Shown: piece by piece, positions 21,632 to 32,569 of the stretch | Position numbering within the stretch: the stretch's first letter is position 1 | How the letters are laid out: the number at the start of each line of letters is the position of its first letter | Assembly: GCA_036346255.1 (NCBI GenBank) | Contig: CM070625.1 | Span: 15,027,488 to 15,091,487, forward strand | Direction: 5' to 3' | Length of the DNA stretch: 64,000 nucleotides | From: Ampelocalamus luodianensis | Lineage: Eukaryota > Streptophyta > Magnoliopsida > Poales > Poaceae | The notes under the pieces: generated by a model | The model's input: only the letters and a program-made list of their open reading frames with translations | What the model was told of the DNA's origin: nothing | Databases searched by the model: none | Made by a program: the position numbers and the translations under genes

Positions 21632-24600
21632 TGTCAGAACCCGGGATTAATACCCCAGATCCTCTGTGCCTTTCTGAACTAGTCCCATGATCAGTAGCTA
21701 GTTCACACAGTAAACAAATATGGTAACAAAATCATATCACGATTTTATTAATAAACAACAGAGTTGATTACAAAGGAGGCTTACAGGCCCACAACAAAAT
21801 AAACACAGCGGAAGACGAAGATGTAGTAGGGTCGGTTAATGCGCCACGGGCAATCGGTCGGGAAGCGACCTAGTCGTCGAGGTCCACATCAGCAGCAAAG
21901 TTCTTCTCCTCTGAAATGTTTGTTTGCATAAAGCAAGTATGAGCACAACTTCGTGCTGCAAGTTACACCCGCAAGTAATGAATGACATGCATAAATGGAT
22001 GTAACAATAGAAAGGCTTATTGGTTTATTTGCATAAGCGGCATTTCTTTTAAATCTGGTACTAAGTTTCAAAGCGATTATTTTAACTAAAATTTATAAAA
22101 TTCTCAATTTTATAGTCAGATAACATTCACACATGAACGGTGAAGGATACCCTCCTATCACATGGCTTTCTGCCCAATTCCCATCTGGATAAACCAGTTT
22201 TGAAGAAATTTATTTTCAAACAAAATCAGAGTCTAACTTTGAGTAGTTCTGCTAGCATGTCCGTAACCGTGGACACGGCTATTCGAATAGTTTTACACTC
22301 TGCAGAGCTTGTACAACTTTACCCACAAGAGATAATAAACTTTTAATGTCCGCCTAACACACTTCCGAAGGTGTGCGACTAAGTGATTATCACGAGGCCT
22401 TTACAATGTTCTGTCTTAATGTATTTATGCTCGCTAAGGTTTCGCTACCATTGGACTGACCATCCTCCAGAAGCCCCCTCTTGCGCCAGATGGGTCTACT
22501 GTCTGACCAACACCCATACCAACAACATAGCACAAATGACACTAAGACATCACAAATTATTTAGCCAAGTCCCGCCCACACAGGACATGTGGTGGTACGG
22601 TAAGGCATACCATCATGCGCTCGAAGACCGGTCCTTAACTAACTTGGGCGACTTCCATACAAACCCCTGGGCATTAACCCTAACCAGATTAAGCCCGTCC
22701 ATAAACCTGCACCCACCAATCATCCATTTCGCCCAAGTCCAAACCCGTTTTTATTTTATTTTCCAAGTCATTTGTAAAACTCCCATGACACACCAATGCC
22801 AAGGGTATAATTTAAACAATAATTGATTGTTGGCTGAAATTCCCCAAATCAGACAAGTTTGGTCTATAAGCATGGCTAAGCAATACGTTTAAATGATCCT
22901 AGTTCATACTATCGTATCAACCAGGTTTTATCTAGGGTGTCAATGTGTTTGATTCAATATCAACGTTGGTCATACAAAGGATTTAGGTATAGCTATGAAT
23001 TGAAAAAGCAGAATTTATATTCTCGAATATAAATAAGCATGCAGTAATAATTTAAAAACAGAATATAAATAATTTAAAATAATGGGATCAATATGATCAA
23101 GGGTATAACTTGCCTTGCTTGATTACTCGTTGTTCTTAAACGGCGTCGAAATCCGGTCGTCCGAAGTCGTCGAAATCTATACGTGAAAACGAGCTAAATT
23201 CAAATAACACTCAAATAAAATCCAAGATAAATACTGGGAGGAAGGTATCGACTTTATATGAATTTAGGAAGTTGAATCGACGGAATCGGAGTTCGTATGA
23301 AGGAGAACGAACACCCGGAAGGTTGATTATCACAAGAAAAGATGAAATTCCGAATTTCAGAATTTAAGGAATTATTTTTCTGAAGGAAATCCCTTTATTG
23401 TGTTAGCATGATGTCTGCAGGTGGGAAAATGAATTTTCGATCAAATTTATTTTGTAAAGAAAAATGGTTGGAGTCAATGACATGTGGGCCCGGGTCCATG
23501 AAAATGGGGTTTGGTCCACGGTGGACCGGCCCAAGGAATAGTACCAGCCACGCAAGCGCACACATAGGCTGCCACGTGGGCTTGGGGCGGTGAGGTGGCC
23601 GTGACATGACAGTTACGAATTATTGCGAAATTCAAAATTTTGTTTAAATAGAAAGGTAGATAATATTGAAAGGAACATGTAGGTAAAAGAGTTCGAGTAA
23701 TTACCCAACAGATGAAGAGATCGGGCTCGACGAAGTTCTCATCGGACTTAGGGAAGAAGATGTGGCCGGTGATGAACAATTAAGTAAATCAAAATTCCAC
23801 TTGAATAGAAATGTGGCGAATCTCAATAGGAACTCACCAGTCAAATTTGGTGCACAACGGAGCAACGAATGAGGAGATCGGGCTCGCCGGAGTTGTCGCC
23901 GGAGTTGGAGAAGAAGACCGTCGGTACTTTTGTGGCCACGGTGAACCAACATGATAATCAAAATTCGGCTTGAATAGAAATGTAGAGAATCTCTAGAGGA
24001 ACTCACCAGTAAATTTGGCGAACAACGAGCTACGGATGAGAGATCGGGCTCATGGAGTTGTCGCGGAGTTGGAGAAGAAGGCTAGCAGAGGGTCTCTCAG
24101 GAGGATTTTGCAAATCTGAGCGAGAGGATGTGGGAATGGGGTGGAGAAGCTACGGTTCAATTTATAGGGGCAAAAGAGTAGCAGTTTGGCTGAAATTTCT
24201 CGCGGAGTTATGGCGAAATTACGCCTTATTTGGAGTTCTTGTGTGACAGAATATTCAAGGAATATCAAGGAATATTCCTTTTAAAAATTCGGAAAGACAC
24301 CAATTAATTCGGAAAAATAGCAAATTAATTCGAAAAATCGAAATAAATTACAGATATTAAATACAACATTCTGAATTCAAATAAAATATTATTATTATTA
24401 TTATTAATTTTATTATTACATAGTAATTATTTTTATATTGCTAAAAAAATTGTTTTTAAACTTGAAAAATAGTAGTATAGGTCTAAAAATTCAATGAATT
24501 TTCAGAGTAGTTAAATAGGGTATTTTGAGCTTAAATAAAATATTTTCATCACAAATTTGGTTTTTATTTGCGGACAGCAATTCATTTTTAATTGCTAGAT

Positions 24601-24992
24601 ATTAGAAAAATCAAAAAGGGACTTTTAGAATATAGCAAATAAAATCCAAAAATTCTAGAAAAATTCACAGAAATTGCTAGAGTTATTTTGGACTTAAATA
24701 AAATAGTTCCAACTTATAATTGGTAATAGCTTTTGCAAATAAATTATTTTGGCTTTAAAATATTTAGGAAAAAGCTTTTAAAATTACAGAAAATTCTATA
24801 AATTAATTAGGATTTTATTTTTCAGAACAACTCAACTGAAACTTCAAGAACTTCAAATAAATTTTGAATTTTGACTTTGAAAACTTCAGAAATTCAAATA
24901 AAGCAATCAAACTCTGGCCAATTCTCAGAAAAACCAGTAAAATAATAATTTTATTTATTTTTATTTTGGTAACAACACTTTGGAATGTTACA
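21632..24992. mobile_element. Solo LTR, 3,361 bp, target duplication GACAC
   Basis: The sequence begins TGTCAGAACCCGGG and ends GAATGTTACA, with the 5-bp duplication GACAC on both sides (21627-21631 and 24993-24997). It has no primer-binding site or coding region next to it, so it is a solo LTR left by recombination. The first 1.8 kb is moderately GC-rich; the last 700 bp is strongly AT-rich with an ATT repeat near 24390. It interrupts the MULE downstream of its zinc-finger exon. Confidence 0.75.
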
Positions 24993-24997
24993 GACAC

Positions 24998-25361
24998 CTA
25001 CCACGCTAGCTCTCCACGCTGACATGATGTGCCTAGGAGGGCTGCGTGGCAGGTTGGGCTACACCGAAACTGGTTGTGTGACAGAACGGTTTGGCCACAC
25101 CACGGGGGGTGGCGTGACCAAAGAGATCATAATTGAAAATAAAGTTAGCGAGGGGTTAATTTTAAAATATTAATAAAAAATGATTAAATAATAATAATAA
25201 ATCGTTTAGCTCTCGCTCTGCGCGTGTATATATGCTGTTCTTTATGGATATGTCCTTTTGTGAGTATTTATGTGATTTCTTATGAACTTTGACTATTCAT
25301 CATTTATGTAATTAGAATTGAATGGCAACTTTCCTAAAATCACATCACTTATTTCAACAGG
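24998..25361. other. MULE 3' intronic or subterminal sequence
   Basis: This stretch has CACGC/GCGTG-rich motifs (CCACGCTAGC, GTGGCGTGACC), then AT-rich sequence ending in a splice-acceptor-like TTTCAACAG (25353-25361). The GGCGTGAC motif also ends the MULE part before the solo LTR (21623-21630). No ORF of note. Confidence 0.35.
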
Positions 25362-25499
25362 TTGTACGTACGTGAAAGCAATGGCGGAAACACCGTCGGG
25401 GCAAGCTGAGGTGGCTGCCCCGGGTCTCTCGGGCGGACCCCCTGGCCAGCCCGCCAGCGCCCCTAGCCAAGACCAAGCTGCCATGGCGCCATCGCCATG
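25362..25499 (+). pseudogene. Possible last exon of the MULE transposase
   Basis: After the acceptor-like TTTCAACAG, the frame gives AMAETPSGQAEVAAPGLSGG and continues Pro/Ala/Gln-rich to the stop at 25499. The placement behind the SWIM finger and the composition fit the C-terminal tail of plant MULE transposases. This is an inference, since there is no conserved motif in this tail. Confidence 0.35.
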
Positions 25500-25814
25500 A
25501 GCGCGCTACGCACAGTCAGTGGAAGCCGACAGCCTAAGCCAAATAGCTCAACTTCCCAAGCCAAATGCACAACCCTAATTCCCCATTCCTCTTCCTCCCG
25601 AGTCTCATCGGCCGTCTCCACTCTCGGACTCTCCAATACCCAGCGAACCATCGAGGGCGGGTGCTACGGAGGAAGGCACCAAGGTGAGCCACTGAGCCTT
25701 GAGGCTTGAGCCATTGAAGTCTTGAATTTGAATCTCCTAGAGTAAAATTTTAGTAAATTTTGAATTCTTGTAGGAATTTTATAAGAAAATAAATCAATAC
25801 AGACTTATTTTAGA

Positions 25815-26560
25815 ACCACAACAGTAGATGACAATTCTCAAGTGCAAGCGGTTGAAACATCTAATGCAATTGCCAACACCACCACAACCGCAAAGAGAGC
25901 TTGTGCTAGTGATGTGTTTAATACAAATGACATTGTTACTGATCTGGACCTACAGAAACAAATGGTTAGTTGCTTTCATCATTATAATGTAGAGATCTTT
26001 AATGAGGTGCTTGACAAAATTTTAGTTGAGATGCATAGTCGATTTAGTGAAACTTCAACAGAGCCATTGAAATGCATTGCATGTCTAGATCCTAGAGATT
26101 CATTTAGAAGCTTTGATCATGAGAATCTAGTTGAGCTTGCAAATATTTACTCAGTGGACTTTTCTCTACAAGATCGTCATCTATTGAATGATCAACTCAA
26201 CATATACATGATGCCATGAAAAGAAGTCCTGATTTTTTGAGTTGTGGTAGCCTTCCTGAGCTTGCTGTCATGTTGGTTGAAACTAGACAACATTTGATCT
26301 TCCCATTGGTTTATCATCTCATCACACTTGCACTGATATTACCTGTGGCAACCGCATTAGTTGAGAGAGTTTTCTCAGCCATGAATATCATAAAGACGGA
26401 CCTACGAAATAAGATAAATGATAAATGGTGGAATGACATGATGATATGCTATGTTGAGCGAGAGATATTTGCGACAATTGATGACAATAAGATTATGCGA
26501 CGCTATCAAGCCATGAAAGAGCGTAGAAACCACTTACCTCGTGTACCTCGTATAACTTAG
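25815..26560 (+). pseudogene. hAT transposase, C-terminal part
   Basis: Two adjacent frames (25842-26219, then 26216-26560) read through a hAT transposase. The first has DIVTDLDLQKQMVSCFHHYN, EIFNEVLDKILVEMHSRFSE and LKCIACLDPRDSFRSFD. The second has SLPELAVMLVETRQHLIFPL and the dimerisation domain LALILPVATALVERVFSAMN followed by IIKTDLRNKINDKWWNDMMI. This matches the TTF-type zinc-finger/HAT-dimerisation proteins common in grasses. A one-base frameshift near 26216 separates the frames. The N-terminal zinc finger and most of the catalytic core are missing, so the copy is 5'-truncated and inactive. Confidence 0.85.
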
Positions 26561-27058
26561 TGGTATAACTCTTTTCCTATCTTGAGTTTCAAATTATTAT
26601 TGCACTTGTGTTGAATTCAAGTTCTTATAAATTCTATTGTGTTTACATGTTGTAGGTAATTGTTGGAGTGCCGGTGTTTTGGATATCTTGTGCCAGCCAT
26701 CGATGTGCACACGCACCAGGAGTCCTTTTAGTACTTTATATGAGCTCTTAATATTGTATTCTATGCTTGCTTGGTTGTATACGTTAGATCTATGTTTGTC
26801 TGGTTGTATCGGTTAGATCTTAACAATTTGAACGTATTTGACATCATTAGTTATATTGACTATTGAATCACATTGTGTCTCGGTATTTTTTACACTACAA
26901 GTTTGCCTCGGGTCTTTCAAATTCCTGATTCCGACACTGCGTGAAAGGAAAGTATTGATTAACCAAAAACTGAGAGGTAGATATGTTGAAGCATGCTTGA
27001 TATGGCTAATCTTGTTGATAGGGAAGGTAGAACAATTCACCCTATTGTCGAATAGACT
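26561..27058. other. hAT 3' flank, no gene
   Basis: AT-rich sequence with only short ORFs. ATTCCGACACTG at 26928-26939 resembles a degenerate hAT terminal repeat (CAGTG-type ends), so the hAT element may end there. The two GTTAGATCT blocks near 26784 and 26813 are a short direct repeat. Confidence 0.35.
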
Positions 27059-27250
27059 TGTTCTAATCAATGCCAGGCTCTGAATTGCATAGGCTACTAG
27101 ATAATTTCTTTATTGATTCTCATAACAGAACTTCCTCCCTTTTTATAGCCGAGAAGCTTTCCTAATACAAAACTACTAAATATAGCTATCCGAATTGATT
27201 ACAACTTCCTTAGAAAACCTGGCTATCTAAAGTATCTATACTAGCAACCA
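27059..27250 (-). repeat. 3' LTR remnant of a Ty3/gypsy element
   Basis: On the minus strand this reads as a compact promoter and terminator typical of an LTR: CTATAAAAAGGGAGG (TATA, near 27140), then AATAAAG (near 27110), ending GATTAGAACA at 27059. It directly follows the pol remnant. The left border of the LTR was not determined. Confidence 0.5.
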
Positions 27251-27489
27251 AGACGTACTCGTACGTTTCTTCTTCTGATCTGAACGCTACAAGTAAGACG
27301 TCACCGACCCGAACTCGTTGTCTGTAGCCTTCATGGAATTGTCGGTAGAACTGAACTGGGCGCTGGCGATTCAGAACTAGGACTTCCCAATCCTGCAGAT
27401 GATGACGTTGAATTTGAGACGACCGCTCGACGCCGTCGTTGATACATTTGCCCAACAAACACATCCACAACACTTCCACCCTCATTGCG

Positions 27490-30052
27490 AAACAGCTCGT
27501 CCTCGAGCTAGAATTGAGGATAACGATCTTTAAATGATAGTAATTTCTCCCAAGTGGTATCAGCTGCAGCACAACTGGTCCATTGCACCAATAGTTCCCA
27601 TACACCATGATTAAGACGAGCACGCACTATGCTGCTAGGAGCTGGAACCACCCGACCATGAAGAAAATCAGGAAGATTCACAATTTCTGCCGGAGGTGTG
27701 CCTTCAAATTTCTTAAGTAATGCAACATGAAAGACATTGTGAATACGAGCACGAGCTGGAAGCTGAAGTCGATAAGCAACCAATCCAATCCTATCCAACA
27801 CCTTAAAAGGCCCATAATATTGCGGGGATAATTTAGAGGATCCATCTTTGATCGCCGAAGCCGTGCGATGATGGAGGCGAAGCAAAACCCAATCACCAAC
27901 CTCATAAGTGACATCACGCCGCGATTTGTCATGCTGCTGTTTCATGCAATCTTGAGCTTGCAACAAATGTTCACGAATTTCCTCCAAAAAATTCATCACG
28001 ATCATGAAGCTGTCGATCCACAGCTACAACTCGGGCGGTACTTGGTTCATAGGATAAAAGCGTAGGAGGATCGCGACCGTAAACCACCTTGAAAGGAGTA
28101 GTCTTCAAAGCTGTCTGAAAAGAAGAATTGTAACAAAATTCCGCCCATAGAAGCCATTGAAGCCACTGTTTAGGTCTATCACATGAAAGACAACGAAGGT
28201 ACATAACAATAATATGGTTGACCACTTTTGTCTGACCATCACTTTGAGGATGAAAGGCCGAACTCAATTGCAATTTAACACCAGCAAGATGAAAAAGTTC
28301 AGTCCAAAAATTGCTAGTGAATATCGGATCTCGATCACTAACAATAGAAGATGGAATACCATGTAGTCGGACAATCTCATCAAAAAAATGACCGGGCAAC
28401 AGTGCTAGCAGTGTAGGGATGACCCAAAGCGATGAAGTGAGCATATTTTTAAAAAACGATCAACCACTGATAATATGACAGAGCGACCGCCGACTTTAGG
28501 AAGCCCTTCTACAAAATCAATCGAAATATCCTGCCAAATAGAACTCGGAACTGCTAAAGGCTGTAAAAGACCTGCAGGATGAAGATGCTCAGTCTTGTTA
28601 CGTTGACAAACAACACAGCCTTTGATAAATTCACGCACCTTGCGATTGGCTTGAGGACAATAGAAAGTGGACCGTAAATGATGGAGAGTTTTCTGAACCC
28701 CTTCATGTCCACTGCCATGAGCTTCTTCAAGTAATTGAGGCCATAACAATGAGTCTGCTGGTACAAATACATGTCCTTCATGCAGCAATAGATTATCAAC
28801 CACAGACCATGCCGACGATGTAGTTTCGACTACAATTTGCTCACGTATGGATTGGCAACTGAGATTAGTAGACAGTTCAGTGCGCAAAGCATCAAAAAAT
28901 GCAAAGGAAGGAGACGAGATAGCCATGACAGCAGAAGGTGTAGATGAACCAATAGCAATAGGCTGGTCTTGGCGCCGTGACAGAGCGTCTGCAGCTGCGT
29001 TTTGACGACCCGACCGGAACTCAACCGCAAAATCATAGCCAAATAATTTGCTAACCCAAGTATGCTGTGGAATGGTAGAAAGACGCTGATCAAGAAGACA
29101 CTTCAAGCTATAGTGATCCATACATACCGTAAATACACATCCCCATAAATACGGTTGCCAATGTTGTGCCGCTTTAACAAGACCAATCAATTCACGTTCA
29201 TAAGCCGCCAATTTAAGGTGATGAGGAGCCACTGCCCTGCTAAAGAATGCAATTGGTCCCATGCCTTGATGTAAGACAACGCCAAATCCCGTGCCCGAAG
29301 CATCACAATCGACGAAAAATGACTTGATGAAATCAGGAAGTTGGAGGATTAGTCCAGTGACAAGGGCTGCCTTGAGAGCTAGAAATGTCGCCTCAGCCTG
29401 GGAGGTCCATGCAAAAGCTTCCTTTTTCAGCAATTGTGTTAATGGTGCGGCTACCTCACGGTAAGACTTAATGAATTTTCGATAATATCCCGTGAGACCG
29501 AGGAATCCTCTCAAAGCCCGGACTGTAGTCGGCGTCGGCCAGGTAGAAACAACTTCAATTTTGGTGAAATCCATGGAGACACCTTGGCCGAAAATAACAT
29601 GACCCAAATATGTTATCGATTTAGCCCCAAAGGAACACTTTAGACTGCTTGAGAGATAATTGGTGGCGCATCAATTGGAATACTGCACGGACGTGTTGTA
29701 GATGCTCAGCCCATGAAGTACGGTAAACCAAAATATCGTAAAAAAGACTAGCACAAATCGACTAATATAAGGTTTGAGAACATCGTTCATCAAGGCTTGG
29801 AACGTAGCAGGAGCGTTTGTCAAGCCGAAAGGCATGACAAGGAACTCATAGTGGCCATGATGAGTATGGAATGTTGTCTTCTCGATATCGGTGGCATGCA
29901 TGCGCACCTGGTGATACCCACTCCGCAAATCAAGTTTGGTGAAGAAATGAGCACCCTTCAACTCATCAAGGAGTTCGTCGACCACTAGAATAGGAAATTT
30001 GTCTTTCACGGTTTTATCATTGAGTGCACGATAGTCGACACAAATATGCTAT
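27490..30052 (-). pseudogene. Ty3/gypsy chromovirus-type pol (RT, RNase H, integrase, chromodomain), 5'-truncated
   Basis: Reading from 30052 downward: CVDYRALNDKTVKDKFPI, then FTKLDLRSGYHQVRM and the thumb motif FLVMPFGLTNAPATFQALMN of reverse transcriptase. RNase H follows (FVDCDASGTGFGVVLHQ, AYERELIGLVKAAQHWQPYL), then the integrase zinc finger (HEGVQKTLHHLRSTFY, CVVCQRNK) and the core from ISIDFVEGLPK through IVSDRDPIFTSNFW. The C-terminal part has HNVFHVALLKKF and a chromodomain-like LLVQWTSCAAADTTWEKLLS. Three frame changes occur, near 29740, 28440 and 28000. The first removes a base at the FxDD catalytic site of the RT. Gag, protease and the first part of RT are absent: the sequence ends abruptly at 30052. 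Confidence 0.9.
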
Positions 30053-31766
30053 GTGCCTACATGAACAAATAAAGCAAAATAAACACAAAATCAGAAAAAA
30101 AATAGAAATCATATATTCATTACTCAGGTTTGAGAAGAAGGACATACTTAAAGATGTATTTGGGAAAGCTGGAGGAAAACTAACACTCAATCAGATGTTA
30201 GACACTGAAATGAGAGGATCAAAAACTGGAAAACAACACAGAAATTATGTGGATTACAATGCCTTCCATGCTACGACGACTCATACGATGTTAGTTTCAG
30301 CGTAGCTTGATAACCCTCATTTGTGTCTTCCTGGTTCAAGCTCTCATGAGCTGAATCACCTGGCAACATACGATGCACAAAATTGAACCGATGGTAATAT
30401 ATCTGCAAGCTAGATTATTGCTCACTAGGCCAATCACCATGAAAAATAGGTGCTAATCTACTAGAAAATGGAAGCATTTTCTTTCAATTCTGAAGAACAC
30501 ACTAGCATATCTAACAGTGCGCATGTAGCTGCCAAAGATAGACAAACAAGCATATGTATTGCTGTTCCTCTGAACCAGAAGAAACACAACATGATATAGA
30601 AAGTACTAATGGAAGTTAATCTCACTCACCATAGTCTCTCAAAGCCAAGTAGTTCCATCGATTGATTGTATAACATGTATAATTAATCTCCCGTCATCAT
30701 ACAGATGTGGAAGCGCAACATTCATATTACAAAACTACAACATGCTGTACATATCAGCATTCGATAAGTGCAAGTAACCAAAACCTAGCAAGCAGAGCAA
30801 TTTCACAACCTTGCCTACACAGATGAAATCTACGCAGTTGCATACGAATTCACTAGGGAACACCATGATCTCAAGGCATGGGAGCAGATTCACAAACCCT
30901 AGAATCCCAAATTAAAACTAATCTCTAGACAACATTACTTAAATCATGAAAGGGAGAGCAAAATCCACAAACGATTCTTACTTAATTCAGCCCATATTTT
31001 CATTAGGTGGTGGAGCAGCGTCGCCTGGCGGCTGGCGCGGCCCCTGGAGGCCTGGAGCACCGTCACCCCTCACCTGATGGCCGACGCGGCGCCTGGAGCA
31101 GCAGGCGGAGGCGGAGGCACGGAGCAACGTCGCTCGGCGCGGCGCCTGGAGGCTGGAGCCCTGGAGCAGCGTCGCTCGGCGGTCGGCGCAGCGGCGGTGC
31201 CTCAAGACCTCACCCCTCGACAGTCAACGGCTCCCGACGCTCGCGCTCCGTGACTCCGTCCGTCCGCCTCGGCGCCCCAGCCCACGCGCTTGCCGGTGGC
31301 CGCCTTGCCCCGCTTGCGCCGGCGCTGGCCGCCTTCGCCGTCCACCTCACTCCCCCCTATCTCTCTCTCTCTCTCTGGTGTGTGTGAGTGATGAACTACT
31401 GCTCCTCCATAGAGGTATGGATAAGAAGGTCAATGGCCACACAACACAATAACGGATCGGGTCAAGATACACAACCAATAACGCAGATCAGGCCCGTTAA
31501 TCACATCAGCCATCACACACATCTCAGAGCAAGATCTGATGGCCACAAAATCGACTGAACTATAACAAAATTTCAGGCGCCCGAAGAATAGCAAATCCGT
31601 ATTATGAATAGCGCTTGTATCTATTATGAGGCCAATAGGCCAATATATATATACTAAGTATAGATATGACATATATATACAGATAACCCTTTATACAACT
31701 GGAAAAATATACAGAAAAATACACAACTAACAGTAAAGACTTGCAGACCTTTTGTTCCCTAGATAA
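30053..31766. other. Unassigned stretch with a GC-rich patch
   Basis: From 30053 to 30990 the DNA is AT-rich, with short ORFs and no recognisable motif. From 30990 to 31330 it is GC-rich with repeated GGCGGC/CTGGAG words and overlapping ORFs on both strands (126 aa on plus, 72 aa on minus). A CT run (31361-31376) follows. On the minus strand the patch could be a first exon or leader. I do not recognise the encoded peptide. Confidence 0.3.
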
Positions 31767-32530
31767 TCATAAGACAAATGCGGAAGGTATAGTTTCAGCA
31801 GGCTTTTGCATTAAGTCCTCATCTGTTGTGAACAATACTTTCTCATTTATGCAGTCAGAAGTTGAAAAGTTGTCAGCTAGACGCCATGAATGACTTCTGG
31901 AATCATCATGAGAAGGAGAAGCAGGTCTCCACCGCTCCAAGGTAGAAGCATTCCTCAACTTATCTTGGCTGACACTGGCAAATTGCTTCAGTATTGGTTT
32001 TTCCCGGAAAGAACCAAAGTGAAACTTACCACTGTTGTAACTAATGGATGTATTTGGAAAATTTCCACTGCGAGCGGACCCTTCGCAGGAAGAACTCCTG
32101 TCCAATGAGCTATGAAGAGGCAATGGAGGTGCATGCTTCGGTAAAACTATAAGGCATCCTTTCTTGTTGTGACCATTGCCCCGCTCAAGTTTATTGTGTC
32201 GAAATTGGACATGTGAGTCCGAATTTCTCTTTAGCCTCTCTGAATCAGATAAAGCAAACATCTCTGCAAGAGTTTTCGAACCAGCACCAGCTTCCTTAAT
32301 ACTTCCGACCGATTTTCCAGGGCGAGCTATTTGATGATGACTTGTTGCTTTGCCTGGAGTTAACATCACCGCTGGCATACCTCTGAGGTGATCGGGTAAT
32401 ATTCATATCTACCATGTTGAATTGATCAAATGACGATTCCTGTCCCTCTAACAGTGGATCAATGTCATTGCTAGTAAGTTCAAAAGCACCAGAGGAGCAG
32501 TCATGGGGAGGATGTTCAAGCTAGTGGCCA
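31767..32530 (-). pseudogene. Exon fragment of a DUF3741/DUF4378-type plant gene
   Basis: The frame 32378-31767 encodes 203 residues including GSKTLAEMFALSDSERLKRN, GCLIVLPKHAPPLPLHSSLD and FHFGSFREKPILKQFASVSQ. The phrase with LSDSERLKR recalls the large plant DUF3741/DUF4378 proteins (LONGIFOLIA/TRM-like families), where it precedes a Ser-rich linker. Upstream, in another frame, 32530-32390 gives SSGAFELTSNDIDPLLEGQE and DQFNMVDMNITRSPQR, so a frameshift or splice lies near 32385. No start or end of the gene is present and the right side is interrupted by a solo LTR, so this is a captured or truncated fragment. The family call is from memory of the motif and is moderate only. Confidence 0.45.
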
Positions 32531-32569
32531 AGGTCACCTTGTCCACCATGGGGATGTGGACGCGCGGTG

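Larger units (their letters stand above)
20481..26053. repeat. Tandem duplication, unit 2 (5,573 bp)
   Basis: This is the direct copy of 14978-20480, 70 bp longer because unit 1 lacks many short stretches. It ends inside the hAT transposase at 26053, after which unique hAT sequence follows. Confidence 0.9.

Noticed and set aside
31007..31387. 126-residue GC-rich ORF
   Set aside because: Low-complexity Gly/Arg/Ala sequence with an overlapping ORF on the other strand; no supporting gene structure.
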